The translations under genes were made by a program, and so were the position numbers. A stretch of DNA of 64,000 nucleotides from Gracilariopsis chorda (Eukaryota > Rhodophyta > Florideophyceae > Gracilariales > Gracilariaceae). Every line of letters begins with the position of its first letter. Position 1 is the first letter of the stretch. Positions 47,761-58,840 of this stretch are shown here, in pieces. The stretch covers positions 1 to 64,000 of the forward strand of contig NBIV01000105.1 of NCBI GenBank assembly GCA_003194525.1, written 5' to 3'. The notes beneath the pieces were generated by a model. That model was not told where the DNA came from. It ran no database searches and worked only from the letters and a program-made list of their open reading frames with translations.

Positions 47761-49935
47761 ATGTCGAGAAATCCCTCCGATGCGGAGCCAGTGGTGATGC
47801 GTAGTCGCTCCCGCGACAACGCGGACACTTCCCAAGTTCGGTTCGTACCCCGTATCCCTATACGGACAAGTTCCAGCCGTGCTGGCGCCGCTTCATCGCA
47901 AAATGATACCCCCGACCGGGAACCCCGGAACCTCCTTTTGCCCTCGTTATCACCCCCGCAGGGGAATGCAGCATCGGCTCCGGCTGTTGCCGCAGTGCCC
48001 CAGGCACCCCGGCCTGCTCCCGCTGTCGCGGCCTCAAGCCCCCGTGGAACGGGCGATAACACCCCCCAGGGGACTTCCCTGGAATCCAAGGTCCACGCTC
48101 TGTGGACCGCCCATGACACCCTCGTAGGGGAACTAAAATCCATCCAAGAGGTGTTCTTGGCAGCCCCCGTAAAGGAGGTTGCCGAAGAACTCCGTACTTT
48201 ACGGTCTGACGTCAACTCCGTGGTGGAGAGTTTGGGACAACCCGCCACCTTCATCGAAGGAGTTGAAGCCCAATTTGATCGGATCGGTGCCTGCCTGGAG
48301 ATGCTGGAGCAGTTCTTCCTCATGGACAAACCATCCCCGGATGATCCGGTAAACGAAGCATCGCACAACGACCAGCTTGCTGGGAAGAAGAAACGCCGTC
48401 ATTGACGGAAACACCACCGAAAATATTCGGACTCCGATTCTTCGACATCGTCGTACTCATCCCGAAACCATTCGGTTAGCTCGAGCTCCTCGGACTCCGA
48501 CTCGGAGGACGAGAAGCGAGGCTACTCCTCCCGCTTGAAGCGGTCATCGGCCACTGAAGGTGTGGTCCGAACCCGCCAGAAGGGGAGAAGACACCCCGGT
48601 CTCCGGGAGTTGAAACTGACAAACCCGGATTACCGGAAGCTTTTATCATACCGGTACTACCGGCTCGAAGACTCGTCACTTGGACGTACGCCCCGTGGTA
48701 CGGGAAAGGTGCGAGAATGCATTAAGCGAATGCAGCTCTCGCTCCGCAACCAGTATTTTACTGGAGAGGACCCAGTCCTAGTACTGGATTTCCTATCCCG
48801 CTTTGTAGCGGAGGCCGATATCCTCGGTATGAATGAGGGACAAGCCTATTTGGCTTTACCGTATTTCTTACGGGGAGTGGCGGAGGACCAATACAACTCT
48901 GTCAGAGGATCTTCTCGTGCCTCCGAGGGAGGGGTTACTTGCTGGCCAGAGGCTGTGCAGTATCTTCTGCGCTCCTACGGCACAAACACCGCTATTCAGT
49001 AGGCTATCCTCGCTTTGCGAGATACACGCCAGCGTGCTGGAGAGACCGAGACCGATTACTCGGTGCGCCTTAACAAGGCTTTCCACAGATGTGGTAACGT
49101 ATACCCCGCTGGGGAGCTCAGTAACATGTTCATCGATGGTCTTGACCCGGCAATCCGGAGTTTAGTTACCCGTTACCGGGAGGACAAGCGGAGGATTACC
49201 TATCTCGAGCTGGTCCAGCACGCCCGAGCGGAAGAGGATGCACTTCGTGCAAGAACTCCGAACAATCGGTCTAAATCCGCCAAGGCGTTGTTGCTGGAAA
49301 GCGAAGCTTCCTCACTCCCGCTCACTGCGGATGGAAACCCTAGACAGGGATTGGATACCGTGCATTTAGTGCAGGGGGTTGGTGTGTCGATACCTACCAG
49401 TGATTTGCCGTCGACGACGGAGACAACCCGTGATACGGGAACAGAACATCCCGTTCTATACGGTGGAAACGGTCGGGTCCAACCCCAACGACCCCCGTTT
49501 TCAAACGGTCAATCCCGTTATCAACTGCCTGCATGGACTGACACCCGCCCTGCGGTTCGCTTCTCCGATACTCGGAATAATAATCCGCGTGTCGCGGTAT
49601 TGGCTCTCATTTGCCACCTGTGGTATGCCCATGGCCATACCTCACCTCAGTGTATTTGTTCACTGAAGGATATGGCCAAGGTAGTGGCAAATTATGAGGC
49701 CCTCACTCCAGAGGAGAAACGTTCCGTCCCGACCGCTTCCTACTTCCGTGCTAAAACGGACTTTTCCCATGCCCTACCACAGACCCCGCATGCGCGGCAA
49801 GCTTCATACACTGCGATTCGGGAGATCACGCAACCAGCCGTTGCAACCCCCGCTTATGCGGATAGAAACCCCCGTCAACGGGATGAAGCACTCGTTGTCG
49901 AGGTAACCAACCCACCGCCGAAGGCGGAAAAATAA
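47761..49935 (+). pseudogene. Gypsy-2 gag region (fossil)
   Basis: Starts at ATG 47761 (MSRNPSDAEPVVMRSRSRD). Proline/alanine-rich N-terminus; a serine run (SSSDSDSEDEKR-like) near 48.48-48.52 kb in the place of the Gypsy-1 acidic serine run; capsid-like helices from about 48.7 to 49.2 kb with RMQLSLRNQYFTGEDPV, TETDYSVRLNKAFHRCG and GELSNMFIDGLDP. Near 49.6-49.66 kb CHLWYAHGHTSPQCIC is a knuckle-like cysteine/histidine cluster of unusual form. A few breaks. Confidence 0.75.
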
Positions 49936-49952
49936 CTGAGGGAGTCTCCCCT

Positions 49953-52900
49953 TTGGGAGAGGCGTCCTCAAAAACGAGGCTGTTGGCGCTGGAGACGTCC
50001 TCGCCTCGCTCCTCGGTGAAAGCCCTCTCGAGGAAAGACACCGCTGACGCGGACTCTGCGCACCTCGGTGTGATGCGTCGCCCGTGGATACGGAGTAAAA
50101 ATCCCCAGATTCCAGGTAGAGTCCCGGTCTTGGCAAAGCGCAACTATAAGGTTTATGCCGACCTTGGCCTTGATCCCCAGTTTATGGTGAGGTTTCTCAC
50201 CGTCCTGGATACAGGTGCAGGCCCCAACTTTGTTGTGGAATCATTGTTACCCCCGCTTGTGCGGTGTCTTATCCGCTCTGACGCGGTCCCCGACATTTCG
50301 GATGCGAACAACAATCCGTTACAAACGGTGGGCACAGTGGACCTCTTCGTGAGACTTGGTACCTCTGTGGTGAAGTTGGACTTCATCGTTTGCCGTTCAT
50401 TGGCAGCACCAGTCATACTGGGATGTGATTACTGCGACAGATTTGTCGACGCAATCAGGCCCCGCCTCAGGCGTGTAGAACTTGACGACGGATCGTCGGT
50501 TCCGATTGTTCGCCGCCCGCTAAAGCGGTCCTCTCGGAAACAAGTTCCGCTCCCTGCTGCGCAGGAACCACCGCCCGCGTCCCACGAGTCCACCAAGCTC
50601 CACGTCGCTGCCTCGGTTTCTATACCGCCTGAGTCCCAAGTCTGGGTGCAGGTAAATTCCCGTCAACACGGTCTTCGGGTTATACAACCCCTTGCCTCGT
50701 TGTACGAGAAATCCCAGCTGGCGCTGGCTAATGGAATTGTCTCCATTTCCCCGGATGTTCCTTTCTGGATATTGGTTGCCAACCTTGGCGAACACCCCCA
50801 GTATCTGGTAAAACACCAAGTAATTGGGAGTGTAACCCCCCATCCTATGGGAATTCTGCCAACGAAGATGACAGCCGCCGATGTACTCGGAGTTACCACC
50901 TCTTCTGAGGAGTTCGCCCCGCCGTCCGAAGACGTCAAGTCTAAGGAGGGGGAGGAAACCGCTATTTCAGCGTCGAACACACCGAGTAACTCGGAATTGC
51001 GAACCACACCTGTTCCACAGGACAATGCTCCATCGAGCAACGACCGGATTGATCTGGAAAAGGCACTAGAAGCGCTGGACGTCAGCCACGTGCCAGAATC
51101 GCACCGCGACAAACCCCGTGCAATGTTACGGGAATTCACCACAATGTGGGATGGCTCGCTTGGCGAGATTAATGCAACGGAACACCGGATCGATTTAATC
51201 CCCGGTGCGCGACCGGTTGCACAACCCCCTTACAGGGCAGGTGCGAAAGCTCGGGAAGAGGAGCAGTCCCAAGTGGACAAGATGCTCCGCGCAGGTGTGA
51301 TTGAGCCCGCTCATCACCCTGCGCATCCCCAGTTGTACTGGCTTTAAAGGCCGACGGAACCTGGAGGTTCTGTGTCGACTACCGCCGGCTCAATACCGTG
51401 ACTGTTAGGGACACGTACCCTATCCCTCGTATCGACGAGTGTATTGACTCCCTTGGAGACGCCACCGTGTTCACGGCACTCGATCCCAATTGGGGATATT
51501 GGCAAGTACCTGTCAGACAGGAGGATCGCGACAAAACCGCATTCACCTGCCACGCAGGAACGTACCGCTTCAAGCGGATGCCATTTGGGTTAACCAACGC
51601 CCCTGCCACCTTTCAGCGTGCAGTAGATATTCTACTCAACCGCTTTAAGTGGAGGAGTTGTCTGGTGTACCTTGGTGATATTATCATCTTCTCCAACTCG
51701 TTGGACGACCATCTCACTCACGTCCGAGACGTGCTGACCGTACTCCGCGATGCGGAAATTACCCTCAAGTTGAGGAAATGCGAGTTTTTCACAGATACTG
51801 TGAAGTATCTGGGTCACATTATCCGTCCTGGACGGTTAGCGATCGAGAAAGCTCGAGTCAAATCCCTCCTTGAGGAGAAAGAGCCCCGTAATCAAACGGA
51901 ACTGCGCTCCTTTTTGGGGCTGGTCAACGTCTATCGACGGTTCATCCCGAACTTTTCGGATACCGCGGCGCCCCTAAACGCGTTGTTGCGAAAGGGGAAC
52001 CCCCCAAAACTGGGAACATTTACGCCCGAGCAATCGGAAGCCTTTAACTCCTTGAAGGAGGCTGTCACATCAGCACCAATCCTACATCTCCCAAAACTTG
52101 GGTTGCTATACTCCGTAGATAGGGACTCGAGCGACTACTAAGTCGGATGTGCTCTTTTTCAAACCACCCCCGAGGGGGAACGACATCCAATTGGTTATTG
52201 GTCGCGCTCGCTCAATGTTCATGAGCGGAACTACTCCGTATCGGAGAAAGAGTGCCTCACCGTTGTATGGGCGATGACCACTCTGCGCCCCTACCTTATG
52301 GGAGTTCACTTCACCGTGTACACGGATCATTCCTCATTGAGGTGGTTAATGAATATCTAAGACCCGTCGCGACGCCTCATGCGCTGGAGACTCCGCCTCG
52401 CGGAATATGACTTTCAAGTCATTTATAAAGAGGGCGCGCAGAACACCCAAGCCGACGCCCTGTCGCGTTTACCCACAAGTGGGGAAGCACTCCCAACGGA
52501 GGATGATGAAGTCCCATGTTTCATGGCCAAAGACCCGGATGATCCGGAATGTGCCGTCGAGGCTGGGCCAGAAAACTGGGACAAGGATGATGACTTTGAC
52601 GAACTACTCGCATCGCAAGATGAATCTGAGAACCCGTTACCGGGAAACTTTGTACCGGTATCACCGGAAGAAATGATCCGAGAACAATTCGGTGACCCAT
52701 TCTTTACGAGCATTCGTGCCAATCTTAACGGTGGTGAAGATCTCCCTTTCGGGGTAAACGACAAAGGCTACCTCGTAAGGAAGGTCGAAGCCCGCCCACA
52801 GATTGTTGTACCTCATTCCCTGCAGTCGCGGGTGTTACATCTATCACACTACGCCCCCATTGGAGGTCACCCAGGTGGGAGGAAACTCTACCTAACCCTG

Positions 52901-55660
52901 CGAAGGGATTTCTATTGGCCCGCCATGGCGGTGGATTGCTACGCAACCGTGCGGTTTTGTAGCAAGTGCGCGAAGAATCGCGTGAAACTCCGCAAAAATG
53001 CGAAGAAGATGAAACTATTCCCCGCAAGGGCGCCGCTCGAGTTTATCCCGATCGATATTCTCGGACCACTACTCACCACGAAACGTGGAAACAAGTTTCT
53101 ACTTGTCATTATCGACCGCTTTTCTAAGCTGGTACAGACTGTCCCTCTTCGGAGGATAACCGCTCTCACGGTGGCCCGGAATCTGGTGACGCACTGGATT
53201 TTCGTCTACGGTCCCCCTGTGGAGGTGCTCTCCGATAACGGGAAACAGTTCGTGAGCAAGTTCTTCCAGGATGTTTGTCGCATCCTGGATGTCAAGAACT
53301 TGTTCACGACTACCTACCACCCCCAGTGTAATGGGCAAGTTGAACGGTCTAACCGGACGTTACTCGCGGCGTTACGTTCCTACGTCGCAGACCACCCAAA
53401 GAACTGGGACATGTACGCTGATGCAGTAACCTACGCGTACAATACGCAGGTACACCGGACTACCGGAGTTTCGCCATTCGAGTTGGTTCTATCTAGAGCA
53501 CCCCCGCCTGTGGCGCTGGAACCCCAAGCTACCTTGGACAATTTCCCATCAGTGGGTATCTACCGGCAGCAATGGAAGCAATGGCTTTCCAAGCTGGTCC
53601 CCGCTGCGCGGAAGTCTATGGCACGGGCCCAAGCCGCTTACAACCGGGATTTTGATGCTCGCTTGCGAGGGAAACTGTACCCGATTCGGGCGAATAACTA
53701 CGTCTTCATCAGGAAGGAGTACTACAACCCGGAACGGGAGAAGCGCCATAAACTCTCGCCTGTGGCGGATGGACCATTCAAGGTCATCTCTGTAAACACC
53801 GACACTGTCGTGGTAGAGATGGGTGACACGCACGAACGGATTTCCCGTGATCGTGTTGTCCTTGCCCCTCCTCCCTCGTCAGAGGTAGTCCTGGATCCAG
53901 GCAACCCCGTTTCTACGGACTCTGTAACACCGGAATCATCCGGGAGTACTAGACCTACGGTACAACCACACCCCAGCCGGGGACTCTCAGACCTACCAAC
54001 CCTGTCGGACTCACCGGCTCAGCCGGGTAAGTCCGGCCTCTCAGCGCCCGTCCCTACCACGCCCGCCCCACTGGCGCGCATTTATACCCGCCAAGCGGGG
54101 AATGTTATCCCTCATCCCGCCGCTCCGTCTAAGGAGGGGGAGGAGAACACTCGTTTTCGAGGAACGATATCGCCGTCGCAACGTGAAACACACCGTAACA
54201 TAGGGAATACTGACCGTGGAGCACGGAGTATGTCACGCGACACTAATCCTCCGTTCCCGGGCAGTGCTGTGCAACAGGAACCAGACGCACAGGCCCTGCA
54301 AAAGCGGCAAATACACCGTTTGTCACGGGAAAACGAGAAACCTCCCTCCAATACCGCAGCAGCGGAAATTCAATCGCCCGATCCATCCCCAGAGGCATCG
54401 CCACAAACGCGGGAAATATACCGTGCTACACGGGAAGTTGAAGCGCAACTACCGAACACCCCTGTCAGGGAAGGATCCCCGATACGGGAGTATGGTGACG
54501 ATTGCCCCCAATCCCCTGGGCAGAGCGATGCATCGAAGCCGCCATAGGCGGAAGCCCCCGTGGAAGCGGTTCAATTAGGTCCAGCAGACCCGCGCCCCGC
54601 GGAGAAGAGGCGCCCAGATACGCCAGCCTCACAGGGAATTACCCACACCCCTGCTGGGGAAAAAGGCAGCCAAGCCGCAGTCGAAGCTTCAGGCCCTGGC
54701 ATGCAAGCACCGGAAACGCCTCCCGTTGTTGACGGAATCGAAGCCCCTGCTCCGGGGAATAATTTGCGCCAACTCCCGCAACGCTGTGGCGATGAGCCGA
54801 GGAACTCGGAAAAAACGCGCGCCATCGCACGCTCGAAACCGGTCGTACCGGACGCTGCTCCTCCTCATGGAGATGGTGCACCGCGCTTAGTGGCAAGTCC
54901 CCTGAAAAGGGTGTCATCGGCACCTGCCCGGCACCCCCCAGAGGGGAAATTTGACCAAAATACCGGTGTACCGGAGTTAGCGCCAAGCAACCCGTCAGTA
55001 ACCGGGGACACCACGGCGTCGCCGGAACGTATGGTGCAGAGCGCTCGTGCACCTGGCAGGGAGGCGGAACGCTTACCAATCAACGTGTCGCATGGGAGCC
55101 CGCAGTGGATGTCGGAAACGCCGTTACCGCATACGCGGCAAAGACCCTGCAAGCTCGCGGTTTGCGAAGAAGACCACACTCGCGGAGTTCATGTCCCCTG
55201 CCGACTGGCGGTTCGCCCGGCCTACCGTGAAGACTGGAACAACGACACCCCTCTGGGGAATGACTTGCCAGTGAAAACCGTGACGCCACACACCCTCTTG
55301 AGGGATTTTTTCCCGCATGAGCAGCGGCCACTAGGACAGCGCACGGCAACGCCGGAGACATCGCCGACAACCCGGATGGGGGGCAACATACCGTGCAGCG
55401 GGCAACCCTCGCAAGGGAGTGCAACCACCACCCGGCACGGCCGGCAGGTCTACGAACGAGAGTTCGTAGTAGACCGACTTGTCGGACACACCTGGGACCA
55501 GGATGGTATTCTACAATACCGCGTCCGCTGGTACGGGTATGACCCCAGTGGGGATACGTGGGAACCAATTGAACACCTCCTACGATCGCAGGTCGTGCGA
55601 TACCACCGTCAAACGGGAACTGCAGCCCCAGCCACGCCGGTTAATGCCCAAGTCGGGTAA
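49953..55660 (+). pseudogene. Gypsy-2 pol: protease, RT, RNase H, integrase, chromodomain (fossil)
   Basis: Protease: VLDTGAGPNFV near 50.2 kb and VILGCDYC near 50.42 kb. A linker with VWVQVNSRQHGLRV follows near 50.64 kb. RT covers about 51.24-51.97 kb (CVDYRRLNTVTVRDTYPIPR, TALDPNWGYWQVPV, MPFGLTNAPATFQ, LRSFLGLVNVYRRFIPN). RNase H covers about 52.1-52.5 kb and ends in QADALSRLP. The integrase zinc finger lies at 52.84-52.99 kb (HYAPIGGHPGGRK, CSKCAKN), with the core at about 53.05-53.35 kb (IDILGPLLTTKRGNKFLLVI, LSDNGKQF, TTYHPQCNGQVERSNRT). A long Pro/Ser/Thr-rich tail runs 53.9-55.4 kb, and the chromodomain covers 55.46-55.62 kb (EFVVDRLVGH, YRVRWYGYDPSGDTWEPIEH). A handful of breaks. 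Confidence 0.9.
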
Positions 55661-55849
55661 CGTTGCCGCGCGAGCGGAGGGCGTAAGAAAGGATAGCAAG
55701 GGAAAGTCCGTCCAAGACGGGGAATCCTAATTGAAAATCACCGTCCGAGACGGAAAGGCTTACCTAGTGGAGCAGCAAGCTCCATACTACACTACACTAA
55801 CTGGCATAGCCAGGGAAAGAAGAACCAGGAAACTGGACTAGAGGTTTCA
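55661..55849. terminator. Hairpin cluster between convergent pol and antisense gene
   Basis: The 189-bp gap between the pol stop and the antisense gene's stop holds four perfect 5-bp stems at near-even spacing: 55708-55720 and 55741-55753 (both CCGTC...GACGG), 55769-55783 (GGAGC...GCTCC) and 55801-55813 (CTGGC...GCCAG). A role in ending or separating two convergent transcripts is inferred from position only. Confidence 0.4.
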
Positions 55850-57633
55850 CTAACCCCCATCGTCAGGGGCGTAACCACCAGCGAGGCGGTAGGCCAACGC
55901 TTCCGCCATGGTGGTGACATCCGCCGATACCTTGGCAGCGCTCAGACCGGCACCCCGGAGAAAACGTGCGATGATCTCGTTTTCATTCGCCTTCACCCCG
56001 CTGGGGATAGAAGGTCCGGCACTTGCCACCGAAGGGTCAGCAGCCGGCTCGGCCGGAGATACCCGATCTGGGAAAGCTTCCGAGCTAGCGCCGGTTTCCT
56101 CTACGTCCATCTCCCCGGGGTCTTCCGGTTCGTTATCGACCATTGGGTCATCCCTGCCGTATGCGCGGTAGTAGTCGTCAGAATCGACGTACCCAACAGG
56201 GTGGTCTTCCGGCACATGCCGGAGCGTATCGCGAAGCTCGCGCGCCTCCTCGGAGGAAATTTCCCGGAACTCCCAGGGGTCGAAGTAGATACAATCCCCC
56301 GCAAGGGCAGTATTTCTACCGAGTCCCGGACCACCGGTGTTACCGCTACCGCCATCCAGACGACCACTTTGCTCCAGCAGGACCTCACTCCAGCTAACGC
56401 TGTCGATGTAACCAGGTAGGTGGAGGACCTCTTCATTGCTGGCCTAGCCCCCAAGAGGGATGCGAAGATCCAAATTGCGGATCGCTGGCCGCACACGCGG
56501 TGGAAGGAACCAGGGACGAAACCGGTAGTACGCCTCGTTGAGGATATAAGCCGCAGCGCGGGCCGCCCACTCCGTAACCACTGCGGACCACAACCACGAC
56601 CGGGGATCCTGCATGAGCAGCGAACCGAGGTACGTAAGTACCGCGGGAGTTCTATGTAGCAACCCCGGCAGGCTTCATGGAAGCGCCACCACTCGGGGAG
56701 TGCTACATACCGACCTAGTCGGTGAGGCGGCGCAATCCGCTCTATCTCCACGTTCTGATACGGGATAAAATACCCGAATCGGGATCGCCAACGCCGCTTG
56801 TAGCGGATCAAGTTTTGGAGAAAGTTGGACCGGTATTGCCGGGAAAGATACCTGAACTCCGCCCGAATAATCGGTCGCTCCCAACAAAGGGCTTCTTGCC
56901 GCGCTGCGGGGAAATTCCTCCAAGCGAGGGTCTCGAGTCGGAACAGGTTCTCGCCGTACCCAGTCTCCCCGCGAGTGCGGAAGTGGCTAACGTCAAAGCC
57001 AAACTCCGGTGGGACCGGTACATCGAATGGAGCCCAGCTCTGCCGTTGGTATGCCATGCGCGTTAACGCGGTCTGCGCTGCAGCGACGGTCTCGCCCGAA
57101 TTTCTTCGGAGGTGGTGACGCGGAATCGCAATCCGGGAACGCCAATCCCACGATGTGGTGACTGCTCTGGGCAGATCCCCCGGAAAAGTGTCTGAGCCAT
57201 CCGCATAAGCGGTGACTAATCCCTCATTGAGGACAGCGACCGTGTGAAACCACGGGGCAAGGCGCAGGCGCGACGTGTGATTCCGATTCATCGGCTTGAG
57301 CCCCACCAAGGTGTTGTATGTTGGCCAGTTTAACGCCAGAGCGGTTCCGGAGGACACCACCGAAGGTGGTAGTGCGAAGGGATGGTCGGCTGCAGTAGCC
57401 ATAATCCCCAGTTGTACCGGATGTCGATCGCCCTGAGGCAGGGGAACTGACCGGAAACCGGTGGTGTATCGCCCTAGAGGCCTCGGAGGTTGGCTGTTAT
57501 GGTTGATGTTGTTGTCGTTGTTCATTTCTCCCTTTTTGAGGGTGGCTGTTGTTGTTGTTTGTGCGCTTGATGACTTTGGTGCAAAGGGATTTTCCGGAGA
57601 ACCGGAGACAGAGCACGCGCTTTTATCACCCAT
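55850..57633 (-). pseudogene. Gypsy-2 antisense gene (fossil, unknown function)
   Basis: Starts at an ATG (57633) only 55 bp from the 3' LTR and runs against pol. The N-terminus is polar (Thr and Asn runs). Then come LGRYTTGFRSVPLPQGDRHP, YNTLVGLKPMNRNH, WFHTVAVLNEGLVTAYADG, a Trp/Arg-rich middle (ENLFRLETLAWRNFPAARQ, NLIRYKRRWRSRFGYFIPY), WWRFHEACRGCYIEL, and an EWA block (LWSAVVTEWAARAA). The C-terminal part is acidic (NEPEDPGEMDVEE) and ends in a helix (IIARFLRGAGLSAAKVSADV). It is the best preserved of the three related antisense genes; at least one break is present. No signal peptide, membrane span or catalytic motif is evident. A basic or aromatic central domain with an acidic tail would suit a nucleic-acid-binding regulator, which is inference. 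Confidence 0.75.
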
Positions 57634-57677
57634 TTTCGTCTGGGAATCCTCCGCGTCCGTGGTCGTTTTCCCGTCTT

Positions 57678-57686
57678 AGGGGGGGA
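57678..57686 (+). other. Gypsy-2 polypurine tract
   Basis: AGGGGGGGA ends two bases before the 3' LTR, inside the short gap between that LTR and the antisense ATG. Confidence 0.8.
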
Positions 57687-57688
57687 TA

Positions 57689-58520
57689 TGAAGTGCAACG
57701 CCCTCAGGGAGGGATTCTTGGTACTTGATCGTTTTCCCGATATTATCGGTTGCGTAGTGTGTGTATGAACTACGCCCACAATGGTGGGTATGGACACGTG
57801 GGACACGGTTTTGGGTCAATTGGCGGTTGGCCACAGTAGTGGATGTTGCCACGAAATGTGGAGTATTTTAGTTAATACTATTTATTATTTTCACACCCAT
57901 TTCTGGGAAGCTAGTACTTAGTGCGACGGCGCACTGCCGTCGCACCAGTAAACCTTCCCCAACAAGGGACCGCAACCTGGGGAATTGGCTCTAGTTGTTA
58001 CCGCTTGCCCGCGTGCTCTACTCCTCCTTGGAGGGAAACGCCGTGAACCACGGGACATCTAACGCCCTTGCACATCTAAAGAGGCCCATCCTTGGGAATA
58101 TAATTGTTCCAATCACATTGGTGTTTCGCCCTGTATAGGGAGTCCTGTCCACCGGCATTGCCGTATTTGTTCGTCGCTCTCGCGACTCACCCTCGCCCAC
58201 TCTTCCTCCTTTTCCTTTCACTCTTCTCCTTTCCCCCTTTCAGGGTAGTACATCCCGCTACCCGTGGCCCTCGTGTGCGCGTCCGCTCACACACCCCCAC
58301 TTCCGTGGAAACATACCTCTACTGAGGATCACACCCCGCTCACGCGGATATCGATTCTTTGCCTTCACCTCCCTGCGCAATTCGCGACAGGTGTCCCTGG
58401 TCTTACAAACCGGCTTCGCCGTGACACCTCTGGGAGGGCTCTACCCAACTGGGTTCACCTCTTGAGAGGAAGATCCCGAACGTCTTTCGGTGTTCTTCCC
58501 CTTTGGGGCGTTGCCCCACA
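57689..58520 (+). repeat. Gypsy-2 3' LTR
   Basis: 832 bp, aligned end to end with the 5' LTR (about 33 differences by eye). Begins TGAAGTGCAACG and ends CCACA. Confidence 0.9.
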
Positions 58521-58525
58521 AAGCA
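58521..58525. repeat. Probable target duplication AAGCA (right of Gypsy-2)
   Basis: Differs at one base from AGGCA at 46818-46822. Confidence 0.5.
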
Positions 58526-58539
58526 TGGTGCTTTATCAT

Positions 58540-58840
58540 CTACCTAGTAGCTATCCAATACTTTATGCTCAAGCATGTTACATCCACAACGTCATGCTCT
58601 ACAGCAGGTCGGTCATGCAGCTCGTACTCTAATTCCGACAGGCGTAACTTACATTGCGTTAACCTCCCGGAATAGTCTACAAACCCGAGTAGCCACCCTA
58701 CGGCAAAACGGTTTCTCCTGAAAGCGTACTTTGCACTATACAGTAAGGAGTGGAGCATAATCATAATCCAAAACACTGCGCGGCATTCATTTTCTGTCTG
58801 CCACAGTCTAATGGTTGTAGCGGGGTTGTATTTCACTCCC
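58540..58840 (-). pseudogene. Gypsy-5 RNase H end (fossil)
   Basis: TENECRAVFWIMIMLHSLLY stands for the T-KEC-AVVWAI block, and SGRLTQCKLRLSELEYELHD then VDVT stands for SRLARWRLRL-EFDYEV--RPG ... ADALSR. It lies directly right of the Gypsy-2 insertion. Confidence 0.75.

Larger units (their letters stand above)
46823..58520 (+). mobile_element. Gypsy-2: full-length Ty3/Gypsy chromovirus fossil with antisense gene
   Basis: The element is 11,698 bp with LTRs of about 833 bp, primer-binding site, gag, pol with chromodomain, a converging antisense gene, and a polypurine tract. It is inserted in Gypsy-5. LTRs differ at about 33 of 833 positions by eye (about 4%), making it the youngest datable element here. 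Gag, pol and the antisense gene carry a handful of breaks. Its sequence is GC-rich and dense in GC-stem mini inverted repeats. Confidence 0.92.
43244..58840 (-). mobile_element. Gypsy-5: old Ty3/Gypsy fossil split by Gypsy-2
   Basis: On the - strand the RNase H end lies right of Gypsy-2 (58.84-58.54 kb), and the integrase core, its C-terminal part and a chromodomain-like tail lie left of it (46.82-45.5 kb). The sequence between RNase H and the integrase core is shorter than the family norm, so the zinc-binding part of integrase is lost. RT, gag and both LTRs are not seen; Copia-2 begins close on the right. It is heavily broken and old. Confidence 0.65.

Noticed and set aside
54571-55568. Several 84-162 codon - strand frames opposite the Gypsy-2 pol tail
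   Set aside because: Shadows of a Pro/Ser-rich, GC-rich coding region; they lie upstream of the antisense gene's stop and share nothing with its relatives.
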